Assembly: GCA_950069165.1 (NCBI GenBank)
Contig: CATMIT010000070.1
Span: 1 to 7,691, forward strand
Length of the DNA stretch: 7,691 nucleotides
Direction of reading: 5' to 3'
Source: an uncultured Flavobacteriales bacterium
GTDB lineage: Bacteria; Bacteroidota; Bacteroidia; Flavobacteriales; BACL11
Shown here: positions 1 to 6,596 of the stretch, piece after piece
Position numbering within the stretch: the first letter of the stretch is position 1
Layout: each line of letters starts with the position of its first letter
Translations under genes and position numbers: made by a program
The notes under the pieces: generated by a model
Told to the model about the DNA's origin: nothing
Seen by the model: the letters and a program-made list of their open reading frames with translations, nothing else
The model's database searches: none

Positions 1-364
<364 letters not shown>

Positions 365-372
365 ATTTAATT

Positions 373-394
373 ATATATATTCATTACTATATAT
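373..394 (+). other. AT hairpin in the 23S-5S spacer (possible processing stem)
   Basis: ATATATA (373-379) and TATATAT (388-394) can pair as a 7-bp stem around an 8-base loop in the roughly 55-base spacer between 23S and 5S. A role in rRNA precursor processing is inference only. A/T-only alternating sequence can form such a stem by chance. No tRNA is present in this spacer. Confidence 0.25.
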
Positions 395-418
395 GTCATT
401 TTTAACCTATTTAAATTT

Positions 419-530
419 TATGGTGACTATAGCACTGGTGTCCACCTCTTCCCATTTCGAACAGAGAAGTTAAGCCCAGTTGCGCCGATGGTACTAGAGT
501 GATATCTGGGAGAGTAGGTCGTTGCCGCCT
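419..530 (+). rRNA. rrf: 5S ribosomal RNA
   Basis: This complete 5S rRNA gene carries the strongly conserved core CCATTTCGAACAGAGAAG followed by TTAAGCCC, then CGCCGATGGTACT and GGGAGAGTAGGTCG. The terminal helix can be drawn as 422-427 pairing with 521-526 (GGTGAC with GTTGCC, including two G-T wobbles). The length of about 110 bases fits the family. The ends are set from the terminal helix and may be off by a few bases. It follows the 23S gene in the same direction and is closed by the terminator at 534-571. Confidence 0.95.
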
Positions 531-533
531 TTT

Positions 534-571
534 AAAAAAAGTCCTGTTTTGAAAAAAACAGGACTTTTTTT
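534..571. terminator. Bidirectional intrinsic terminator
   Basis: A perfect 10-bp stem (GTCCTGTTTT at 541-550, AAAACAGGAC at 555-564) closes a GAAA loop. Seven A's lie before it (534-540) and seven T's after it (565-571), so either strand gives a hairpin followed by a U-run. It sits between the 5S gene and the stop codon of the convergent 'asnB-like' gene at 591. It therefore probably ends both the rRNA operon and the accA-dnaB-asnB-like operon. Confidence 0.93.
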
Positions 572-590
572 GTTTTGGATTTAATAAATT

Positions 591-1859
591 CTATGTCTTT
601 TGCTTTTTCTTTTTAGCAGCAGGGAATAGAATATTATTCAAGATTAAACGGTATCCTGGCGAGTTTGGATGTAAGTTCAAATCGGTTGGAGGATCTCCTA
701 CTTTATGCTGATAATCCTCAGGGTCGTGTCCTCCGTAAAAAGTCCAAGTACCATTGCCAAATTTTCCGTGAATATAGCGCGCTTCATTTGTGGCGTTTGT
801 TTCTCCCATAATTAATACATTCGATTTTATGTACTGTTTTTTGAAAGAAGTGGTTTGCCCCATAAATCCTGCAATTACCTGCATATGGTTTTGGCAGAGC
901 ATGGTAGGAACAGGATCCCATTTTGCTGAAAAATCAAAGAGTGTAAAAAAATCAATTTCTCTTTTTATCCTTCTAGTTTGGGTTGCGTCAATAGAGGAAA
1001 ATTCATACTGGTTAGGGTTTTTAACCAAAATAAAATCTTTAAAAGCAAAAGTTTTTTCAAAGTTTAATTTTTCTTGTGCGTTGGGGTCAGGAGCATCACC
1101 ATCAAACATATGTGCGCAAATATCCACTCCTTCAGCAGCTAAGGCAATGTCGTAAGAATCGGTAGCGGAACACATGGCAAACAAAAATCCACCACCAGCA
1201 GTAAACTCTTTTATTTTTTTAGCCACTGCCAATTTATGCTGAGAAACTTTTGAAAATCCTGCATTTTTTGCCGATTGTTCATACAACCTTTTTTGTTCTT
1301 TATACCAAGTTGCATTTTTGAAAGAAACATAGAATTTTCCGTATTGCCCAGTGAAATCCTCATGATGAAGATGAAGCCAATCGAAAAGCGGTAATAAGCC
1401 CGAAAGCACTTCCTCATCATACACTACCTCATATGGAATCTCAGCATATTTTAGCGCGAGCGTAACAGCATCATCCCAAGGTTGTTTGTTTTTTGGAGAA
1501 TAAATAGCCACTTTTGGTGCTTTTTCCAATCGCACAACATCTTGATTTACTTCTGGACTGGCAATAGAAGTCAAAATTTGTGTAGATTGTACATCTGCAA
1601 TAATTTCATAACTAACTCCTCTTATACTACATTCCTTCTGAATTTCAGCACAATAATCTTTTATTAAAAAACTTCCCCCTCTGTAATTTAGAAGCCAATC
1701 TACTTTAATGTCATTTTGCAAAGTATAATATGCAATTCCGTATGCTTTTAGGTGGTTTTTTTGTCCCTCATCCATTGGGATAAGCAGATATACTGCCCAC
1801 AATTTAGAGCAAAAGAAAATGAGAATTATCAGTAAGAAATTTTTCTTATTCATCATCAT
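591..1859 (-). CDS. Exported 'asparagine synthetase B'-like protein of Bacteroidota; true function unknown
   Basis: The 422-residue protein closely resembles a family found beside dnaB in Flavobacteria and usually labelled asparagine synthetase B. I see neither the N-terminal Cys2 glutaminase domain nor the SGGxDS ATP-pyrophosphatase motif of real AsnB, so that name looks inherited. The N-terminus has Lys residues, a hydrophobic stretch (about 8-20) and LWA, which fits a Sec signal peptide, so the protein is probably exported. Conserved-looking blocks are WLLNYRGGSF (55-64), HLHHEDFTGQYGKF (163-176), GGGFLFAMCSATDS (222-235) and GGHDPEDYQHKVGDPPTDLN near the C-terminus. The GGGFLFAMC segment, with Cys230, resembles the nucleophile elbow of class I amidotransferase/ThuA-like folds; this is inference. 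Three consecutive ATGs (1859, 1856, 1853) are possible starts. The 5' end overlaps dnaB by 14 bases, implying cotranscription and coupled translation. Confidence 0.85.
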   Translation of the reverse strand: MMMNKKNFLLIILIFFCSKLWAVYLLIPMDEGQKNHLKAYGIAYYTLQNDIKVDWLLNYRGGSFLIKDYCAEIQKECSIRGVSYEIIADVQSTQILTSIASPEVNQDVVRLEKAPKVAIYSPKNKQPWDDAVTLALKYAEIPYEVVYDEEVLSGLLPLFDWLHLHHEDFTGQYGKFYVSFKNATWYKEQKRLYEQSAKNAGFSKVSQHKLAVAKKIKEFTAGGGFLFAMCSATDSYDIALAAEGVDICAHMFDGDAPDPNAQEKLNFEKTFAFKDFILVKNPNQYEFSSIDATQTRRIKREIDFFTLFDFSAKWDPVPTMLCQNHMQVIAGFMGQTTSFKKQYIKSNVLIMGETNATNEARYIHGKFGNGTWTFYGGHDPEDYQHKVGDPPTDLNLHPNSPGYRLILNNILFPAAKKKKQKT

Positions 1860-3312
1860 TCATACTTGATGAATGCGAAATAAATGATGGTTCATCCCCA
1901 AGACTACCATCCTCATTCACACCATCAAAATAATCAAGGTCAGAGAATTTTGCTAGGGTACTTATAAATTTAAGTCGAATATTTTCTAATGGGCCATTTC
2001 GGTGCTTTGCAATAATTATTTCTGCCTGTCCTCTTGAATCATCTGAGTTTTCCCATTCATAAATTTTATAATATTCAGGACGATAAATGAAAGTAACAAT
2101 ATCAGCATCTTGCTCAATTGCTCCTGATTCACGCAAATCGGCAAGTATTGGCCGTTTGCTGGTTGAAGTTCTGGATTCTACACCCCTATTTACTTGCGAA
2201 AGTGCAATGACAGGAATCTTTAATTCTTTGGCTATTCCTTTTAAGGAGCGGGATATTGTGCTGATTTCTTGTTCTCTGTTTCCGCTTTTGTTTCCTCCGG
2301 CAGTCATTAGTTGTAAATAATCGACAATAATAATTTGAACGCCATGATTTTTTACCAACCTTCTGGCTTTTGCCCTGAGTTCAAAAACAGAAAGTCCTGG
2401 CGTATCGTCAATATAGATGGGCGCTTCTGCTAAATCTCTAATTTTTTCATGCAATTGCACAAACTCATATTCCTCTAAATTTCCTTTTCTTAGTTTGCCT
2501 GATGGTATTTCAGATTCGCTTGAAATTAGTCGGTTTACCAATTGGTCGGAAGACATTTCCAAAGAGAAAATCCCAATCGGAATTTTATGATTAATGGCAA
2601 TGTTTCGAGCCATGGTAAGTACCAAAGCTGTTTTCCCCATACCTGGTCTGCCTGCTATAATAATTAAATCGGATTTTTGCCAACCTGAGGTTACGCGATC
2701 CAATTTTGAAAAACCAGAAGGGACACCACTTAGCCCATCTTTTTTGTTTTTTAATTCCTCAATACTTTGTATGGCATTAGTAATCAGTACACTCATTTTA
2801 TCGTAACTTTTTCTCAAACTTCCTTCCGTTACGCTAAATAAATCTTGCTCGGCTTTACTCAACAAATCAAATACATCAATGGTTTCATCAAAGGAATCTT
2901 TTATGATATTGCTAGAAATTTGAATGAGTGAGCGTTGAATAAATTTTTCTACAATTATTCGTGCATGGTATTCGGTATTGGCTGAGGAAGCCACACTATT
3001 AGTAAGTCCAGTAATGTAAAAAGCACCACCAATATTTTCTAATGCCCCCATTTTTTTCAGCTGTTCAATAACGGTAAGAATATCGACTGGCTTACTTTCG
3101 TTAAATAAAACAATGATGGCATCAAATATTTTTTGATGTTCCATTCTGTAAAAATATTCGGGCTTTAAAATATCAATGGTATCTGAAAGCGCTTCATTGT
3201 CTAGCATCAATGCGCCTAAAACTGCTTCTTCTAATTCAATAGCCTGAGGCGGAAGTTTTCCATCAATTTTACCATTTACACTTTTTAATTTTCTTGTAGT
3301 CTGTTTTGCCAT
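1846..3312 (-). CDS. dnaB: Replicative DNA helicase DnaB
   Basis: DnaB is the hexameric 5'-3' helicase that unwinds DNA at the replication fork and recruits primase. The 488-residue protein has the N-terminal primase-interacting domain (about 20-125, starting PPQAIELEEAVLGALMLD), a linker, and the RecA-like ATPase domain. The latter shows Walker A GRPGMGKT (221-228), Walker B IIIVDYLQL (327-335), the LSQVNRGVE loop (371-379) and the LRESGAIEQDAD segment (393-404). Length is normal and no intein interrupts the ATPase motifs, a common insertion point in other DnaBs. A basic N-terminal extension and an acidic/Ser-rich tail (from about 467) flank the conserved part. It lies 3 bases after accA and overlaps the next gene by 14 bases, so it is the middle gene of one operon. 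Confidence 0.98.
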   Translation of the reverse strand: MAKQTTRKLKSVNGKIDGKLPPQAIELEEAVLGALMLDNEALSDTIDILKPEYFYRMEHQKIFDAIIVLFNESKPVDILTVIEQLKKMGALENIGGAFYITGLTNSVASSANTEYHARIIVEKFIQRSLIQISSNIIKDSFDETIDVFDLLSKAEQDLFSVTEGSLRKSYDKMSVLITNAIQSIEELKNKKDGLSGVPSGFSKLDRVTSGWQKSDLIIIAGRPGMGKTALVLTMARNIAINHKIPIGIFSLEMSSDQLVNRLISSESEIPSGKLRKGNLEEYEFVQLHEKIRDLAEAPIYIDDTPGLSVFELRAKARRLVKNHGVQIIIVDYLQLMTAGGNKSGNREQEISTISRSLKGIAKELKIPVIALSQVNRGVESRTSTSKRPILADLRESGAIEQDADIVTFIYRPEYYKIYEWENSDDSRGQAEIIIAKHRNGPLENIRLKFISTLAKFSDLDYFDGVNEDGSLGDEPSFISHSSSMNDDE

Positions 3313-3315
3313 TTC

Positions 3316-4269
3316 TTAATTTTTTATCACTCCCATTTTTGAGAATTTATTCATTCTGTTTTCTACTAATTTCTCAGCATCTAAGTCTGCTAAATCGTCA
3401 ATCTGACTTATAATTTCTTTTTTCAAGATTCTATACATTTTTTCAGGGAATGCATGTGCTCCACCAATTGGTTCTTTTATTATTCCATCCACCAATTTAT
3501 TTTTTAGCATATCCTCTCCTGTAAGTTTTAGTGCATCAGCTGCTTGCTCTTTGTAATCCCAACTACGCCACAAAATGGTAGAACAATTTTCAGGAGAAAT
3601 AACCGAATACCATGTATTTTCGAGCATCAATACTTTATCGCCAACCCCAATGCCCAATGCCCCACCAGAAGCGCCTTCCCCAATTATAATGCAAATAATA
3701 GGCACCTTAATTTGTAGCATTTCAATGATGTTTCTGGCAATGGCTTCTCCTTGTCCTCTTTCCTCTGCCTCTAATCCTGGGAATGCTCCTGGGGTATCAA
3801 TTAAGCAAATTATTGGCTTGCCAAATTTTTCAGCCATTCGCATCAATCGGAGTGCTTTTCGGTATCCTTCTGGGTTGGACATACCAAAATTTCTATACTG
3901 TCTTTGTTTAGTGTTTCGCCCCTTTTGTTGGCCGATAAGCATGACCGATTTTCCATCAATAGTTCCCCAACCGCCAATCATTGCCTTGTCATCTTTTACT
4001 CCTCTATCGCCATGCAACTCTACAAAATCTCCTTTTGTAATTGCCTGAATATAATCCAAAGTATAAGGACGATTTGGATGGCGCGAGAGCTGCACCTTTT
4101 GCCAAGGACTCAAATTTCTGTAAATATCCTTACGGCATTTTTCTAATTTCTTCTCCAAACCCCTGATGGTAGCACTTACATCCACCTCACTTTCTTTGCT
4201 TAATTCTTGTGCTTTCTCCATTTGCAGAACAAGCTCTTCTAAAGGTTTCTCAAACTCTAAATATTCCAT
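3316..4269 (-). CDS. accA: Acetyl-CoA carboxylase carboxyltransferase, alpha subunit
   Basis: AccA, with AccD, transfers the carboxyl group from biotin on AccB to acetyl-CoA and so makes malonyl-CoA, the first committed step of fatty acid synthesis. The 317-residue protein is full length. It begins with the helical segment typical of bacterial AccA (about 1-55), then SRHPNRPYTLDY (62-73), FVELHGDRG (82-90), IDTPGAFPG (157-165), EERGQGEAIARN (169-180) and GEGASGGALGIGVGD (197-211), the crotonase-fold oxyanion and CoA-binding regions. It is the first gene of the accA-dnaB-asnB-like operon. A promoter-like element lies 22 bases upstream of its start, on the minus strand at 4292-4299. Confidence 0.98.
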   Translation of the reverse strand: MEYLEFEKPLEELVLQMEKAQELSKESEVDVSATIRGLEKKLEKCRKDIYRNLSPWQKVQLSRHPNRPYTLDYIQAITKGDFVELHGDRGVKDDKAMIGGWGTIDGKSVMLIGQQKGRNTKQRQYRNFGMSNPEGYRKALRLMRMAEKFGKPIICLIDTPGAFPGLEAEERGQGEAIARNIIEMLQIKVPIICIIIGEGASGGALGIGVGDKVLMLENTWYSVISPENCSTILWRSWDYKEQAADALKLTGEDMLKNKLVDGIIKEPIGGAHAFPEKMYRILKKEIISQIDDLADLDAEKLVENRMNKFSKMGVIKN

Positions 4270-4291
4270 AGTTAAAAATTAATAAGGGGAA

Positions 4292-4299
4292 CAAAGTTA
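4292..4299 (-). promoter_or_regulatory. Bacteroidota -7 promoter element for the accA operon
   Basis: The minus strand reads TAACTTTG, an exact match to the Bacteroidota -7 consensus TAnnTTTG, 22 bases before the accA start codon. I see no convincing TTG -33 element at the expected spacing of about 19 bases; the nearest TTG-like bases are about 22 bases away. Its placement and the divergent partner motif for ispE support it. Confidence 0.55.
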
Positions 4300-4339
4300 A
4301 ATAAAATGATATTTCTTACGCCAAAAAAAAGGATGTGAT

Positions 4340-4347
4340 TACCTTTG
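4340..4347 (+). promoter_or_regulatory. Bacteroidota -7 promoter element for ispE
   Basis: TACCTTTG is an exact TAnnTTTG match ending 20 bases before the ispE ATG, which implies a short leader. The -33 element is not clear. With the minus-strand motif at 4292-4299 it forms a compact divergent promoter pair inside the 98-base accA-ispE gap. Confidence 0.55.
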
Positions 4348-4367
4348 TTGTTGAAAACTAATTTTAG

Positions 4368-5117
4368 ATGATACTTTTTCCACATGCAAAAATAAATATA
4401 GGGCTGAATATTCTTGGTAAAAGAGAAGATGGTTATCATGGGATTTCTTCTGTTTTTTATCCTGTAAAGCAGTGCTATGATGTTTTGGAAATAACAGAGC
4501 AACAACATTTTTCCTTTGTGAAAAAGGGGATTGATATTCCAAAAGGGGAGAATTTGTGTGAAAAAGCATTCCATTTATTAAAAAAAGATTTTTCTATTTC
4601 GAATGTAGCAATTCAGTTGCACAAACACATTCCCATTGGGGCTGGTTTGGGTGGCGGTTCGGCTGATGCTGCACTAACATTGATGGGTTTAAATCAGCTT
4701 TTTGAATTAGAGCTAAACAAAACCCAACTTAAAAAATATGCTTTACAATTAGGTGCTGATTGCCCCTTTTTTATTGATGATAGACCAGCATTGGTAGAAG
4801 GGATTGGAGAAAAACTAAGCCCTATAGATTTGGATTTAAGTGTCTTTGAAATACGCTTGGTAATGCCTGGGATTCATATTTCAACAGCAGAAGCTTATAC
4901 AGGAGTTAGCCCAAAAATACCAGAAAACCCTTTAAGAGAACTAATAAAACTCCCTATAGAAAAGTGGAAAGGAAAGATTAAAAATGATTTTGAAAAAAGC
5001 ATCTTTATTAAACATCCGAAACTCCAAAGCATAAAAGAACAACTTTATAAGGAGGGTGCTATTTATGCCGCTATGAGTGGTAGTGGGTCTACTATTTATG
5101 GGTTTTTTGAAAAATAA
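4368..5117 (+). CDS. ispE: 4-diphosphocytidyl-2-C-methyl-D-erythritol kinase
   Basis: IspE phosphorylates CDP-methylerythritol with ATP in the non-mevalonate (MEP) route to isoprenoids. The 249-residue protein is a GHMP kinase. Visible features are the N-terminal substrate motif HAKINIGLNILGKREDGYH (6-24, with Lys8 matching the catalytic lysine), the ATP-binding loop PIGAGLGGGSADAA (89-102), the catalytic-aspartate region LGADCPFF (128-135, Asp131) and the C-terminal MSGSGST loop (236-242). It is somewhat shorter than the usual 260-290 residues, but all motifs are present. The ATG at 4368 gives the standard MxxFPHAKIN start and lies just after the promoter-like element at 4340-4347. It is divergent from accA and 13 bases upstream of the LRR protein gene. 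Confidence 0.97.
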   Translation: MILFPHAKINIGLNILGKREDGYHGISSVFYPVKQCYDVLEITEQQHFSFVKKGIDIPKGENLCEKAFHLLKKDFSISNVAIQLHKHIPIGAGLGGGSADAALTLMGLNQLFELELNKTQLKKYALQLGADCPFFIDDRPALVEGIGEKLSPIDLDLSVFEIRLVMPGIHISTAEAYTGVSPKIPENPLRELIKLPIEKWKGKIKNDFEKSIFIKHPKLQSIKEQLYKEGAIYAAMSGSGSTIYGFFEK

Positions 5118-5118
5118 C

Positions 5119-5126
5119 TATATTTG
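5119..5126 (+). promoter_or_regulatory. Possible Bacteroidota -7 element for the LRR protein gene
   Basis: TATATTTG, directly after the ispE stop codon, matches TAnnTTTG exactly but ends only 4 bases before the ATG at 5131. Transcription from it would be almost leaderless or would start inside the gene. In AT-rich sequence it may be chance, and read-through from ispE is the alternative. Confidence 0.3.
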
Positions 5127-5130
5127 TGCT

Positions 5131-5751
5131 ATGAAAAAATATTTATTTACACTTTTTCTTTACCTGCCTTTTATTGGTAATGCACAACAAACTTATGTTC
5201 CTGATGATAATTTTGAGCAAGAATTAATGAACCTTGGTCTGGATTGGGTATTTGATGATTATGTAGAAACTGCTGGAATTGATACTATTACTTATTTAAA
5301 TATTACATCTAGTTCAATTGCTGATTTAACAGGGATTGAAGATTTTTCTGCTCTTAGGGAATTATTTTGTTATTCTAATCAAATTACATTTTTAGATTTA
5401 TCCAATAATACACAACTATTTGAAGTTTCTTGTGGCAATAATCAATTAACATCATTAGATCTGAGAAATGGAAACAATCAAGGGCTTTGGTATTTTATGT
5501 CTATAAATAATCCATCACTTAACTGCATTGATGTAGATGATGTGGTTTGGGCTGATTATAATTGGGCCAAAGATACATGGACTTCTTTTAGTACAAATTG
5601 TAGTGTATCTGGAATTCAGGATAAATATTCTACAAAAAGATTGATAAAAGTAGTTGATATTTTTGGGAGAAGTATCATGCCAAAACCTAATATTCCACTC
5701 CTTTATATCTTTGATGATGGAACGGTGGAGAAGAAACTTTTTATGCAGTAA
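5131..5751 (+). CDS. Secreted leucine-rich-repeat protein with a T9SS sorting tail
   Basis: This 206-residue protein starts with a clear signal peptide (MKKYLFTLFLYLPFIGNAQQ, probable cleavage near residue 18). Then comes the block TYVPDDNFEQELMNLGLDWV, common at the start of marine Bacteroidota LRR proteins, and about three short leucine-rich repeats (about 53-112, e.g. ITFLDLSNNTQL and LTSLDLRNGNN). A conserved end segment with CIDVDDVVW (132-140) and STNC (154-157) follows. The last 40 or so residues (KRLIKVVDIFGR ... YIFDDGTVEKKLFMQ) are a short type A C-terminal sorting signal of the type IX secretion system. It is therefore probably moved across the outer membrane and anchored or released; ligand unknown. 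I chose the ATG at 5131 because it begins the signal peptide; an in-frame ATG at 5077 would add 18 residues inside ispE. Confidence 0.88.
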   Translation: MKKYLFTLFLYLPFIGNAQQTYVPDDNFEQELMNLGLDWVFDDYVETAGIDTITYLNITSSSIADLTGIEDFSALRELFCYSNQITFLDLSNNTQLFEVSCGNNQLTSLDLRNGNNQGLWYFMSINNPSLNCIDVDDVVWADYNWAKDTWTSFSTNCSVSGIQDKYSTKRLIKVVDIFGRSIMPKPNIPLLYIFDDGTVEKKLFMQ

Positions 5752-5895
5752 TTAAGCCGTTTCTACTTGGTGAGATTTCACTAAATTCTCAATTGGATTT
5801 TGGATAATCTGACCAATTTTACAGCCGTATTCTTTGGCCATCACATTTAATTCTTCCTGCAAAAAGTAAGCAACTGAGCCAATAAAATTAATGGG
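5752..5895 (-). pseudogene. C-terminal fragment of an N-acetylglucosamine kinase-like (BadF/BadG family) gene
   Basis: Read on the minus strand, this stretch encodes about 47 residues ending at the stop 5752-5754: PINFIGSVAYFLQEELNVMAKEYGC and then KIGQIIQNPIENLV. The pattern (I/V)xF(V/I)GSxAYxxQ(D/E)EL followed by YGxxxGxIIxxPI(D/E)xLV is the C-terminal end of Bacteroidota N-acetylglucosamine kinase-like ATPases, normally about 280 residues. Reading back, the frame stays open only to a stop at 5905-5907, so more than 80% of the gene is missing. It converges on the LRR protein gene with no gap. The missing part is replaced by headless pdxA on the other strand. I infer a cut gene at a junction, not a small functional gene. 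Confidence 0.72.
5884..5895. other. Probable junction (A/B) with 12-base shared stretch
   Basis: AAAATTAATGGG reads sensibly in both flanking fragments: on the minus strand as PINF of the kinase-like gene, on the plus strand as KING just before the IVTLPFSK of pdxA. Left of it the plus frame has stops (5848-5850, 5875-5877); right of it the minus frame stops (5905-5907). GC content also falls sharply to the right. Such microhomology is typical of amplification or assembly chimeras, but also of illegitimate recombination. Confidence 0.6.
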
Positions 5896-6549
5896 ATAGT
5901 TACATTACCATTCAGTAAAATAAACATACAATCTAAAAAATTTAATTTTCCAGGTCATACAGAATATTTATTAGAAAAAACTAACCAAAAAGAAAACATA
6001 ATGATAATGGTTTCTAGTAAACTAAAAATAGGTTTTATAAGTGGGCATGTAGCATTGAAATTAGTGATTAAGTCTATTAATAAAGAAAAATTTTATAACA
6101 AAATTTTAATTTTTATAAATTCATTAAAATATGATTTTAACATAAAAAAACCTAAAATTGCTATCCTTGGAATCAATCCTCACGCTGGTGAATTAGGCTT
6201 ATTAGGAAAAGAAGAAATTGAAATTATTAATCCAATAATTGATAAGTTAAACAAAGAAAAAAATGAAATAGAAGGTCCTTTTTCAGCTGATTCATTTTTT
6301 GGTATGAAAAATTATTTAAAATACGATGGTGTAATATCTTGTTACCATGATCAAGGTCTTATAGGTTTTAAATCATTATTTTTTGATGAGGGCGTTAATT
6401 ATACCGGAGGACTGCCAATTGTGAGAACATCACCTGATCATGGAACTGCACATGATATTGCTGGAAAAGGAAAAGCAAGTGAATTATCACTTACAAATGC
6501 AATAAAACTAAATATTAATATATTAAATAATAGAAATTTTAATTCATAA
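5884..6549 (+). CDS. pdxA: 4-hydroxythreonine-4-phosphate dehydrogenase, 5'-truncated
   Basis: PdxA oxidises 4-phosphohydroxy-L-threonine with NAD in pyridoxal phosphate (vitamin B6) synthesis. Homology is readable in frame from KINGIVTLPFSK (5884 onward) through FPGHTEYL (5947-5970), the metal-ligand regions ISGHVALK (His at 6046), GINPHAGE (His at 6181) and CYHDQGL (His at 6346), to GLPIVRTSPDHGTAHDIAG near the C-terminus. About 220 residues remain of a usual 330-350; roughly the first 110-120, including the N-terminal glycine motif, are absent. The ATG at 6001 opens a 182-residue frame but cannot be the true start, since clear PdxA sequence lies upstream of it. The gene is very AT-rich, unlike genes left of 5880. 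It heads the pdxA-yceD-rpmF-fabH order usual in Bacteroidota. Confidence 0.9.
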   Translation, partial: KINGIVTLPFSKINIQSKKFNFPGHTEYLLEKTNQKENIMIMVSSKLKIGFISGHVALKLVIKSINKEKFYNKILIFINSLKYDFNIKKPKIAILGINPHAGELGLLGKEEIEIINPIIDKLNKEKNEIEGPFSADSFFGMKNYLKYDGVISCYHDQGLIGFKSLFFDEGVNYTGGLPIVRTSPDHGTAHDIAGKGKASELSLTNAIKLNINILNNRNFNS

Positions 6550-6571
6550 TTTTTTTATTAAAATATTATAA

Positions 6572-6579
6572 TATTTTTG
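6572..6579 (+). promoter_or_regulatory. Bacteroidota -7 promoter element for yceD-rpmF
   Basis: TATTTTTG matches TAnnTTTG exactly and ends 17 bases before the yceD ATG, in the only gap (6550-6596) between pdxA and yceD. The region is nearly all A/T, so chance matches are easy. A clear -33 element is not visible. Confidence 0.45.
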
Positions 6580-6596
6580 CATTTTAATTTAAATCT

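Noticed and set aside
365..418. tRNA or other gene in the 23S-5S spacer
   Set aside because: About 54 bases of nearly pure A/T, too short for a tRNA and without cloverleaf motifs.
591..1859. Real glutamine-dependent asparagine synthetase (asnB)
   Set aside because: There is no N-terminal Cys2 glutaminase domain and no SGGxDS motif; a signal peptide and a different set of conserved blocks are present.
1846..3312. Intein or frameshift in dnaB
   Set aside because: Walker A, Walker B and the downstream ATPase motifs follow at normal spacing and the length is typical.
3575..4146. Plus-strand open frames opposite accA (and similar ones opposite dnaB and the asnB-like gene)
   Set aside because: They are antisense to genes with complete family motifs and have no recognisable domains of their own.
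4272..4574. Minus-strand open frames of 76 and 100 codons overlapping the start of ispE
   Set aside because: They lie antisense to well-conserved ispE sequence and show no family motif, so they are chance frames in AT-rich DNA.
5077..5751. Longer form of the LRR protein starting at the ATG at 5077
   Set aside because: The extra 18 residues lie inside ispE and would place the signal peptide internally; the ATG at 5131 gives a standard signal peptide.
6001..6549. ATG at 6001 as the true start of pdxA, giving a complete 182-residue protein
   Set aside because: Clear PdxA sequence (IVTLPFSK, FPGHTEYL) continues in frame upstream to about 5884, so the gene is truncated and 6001 is an internal Met.
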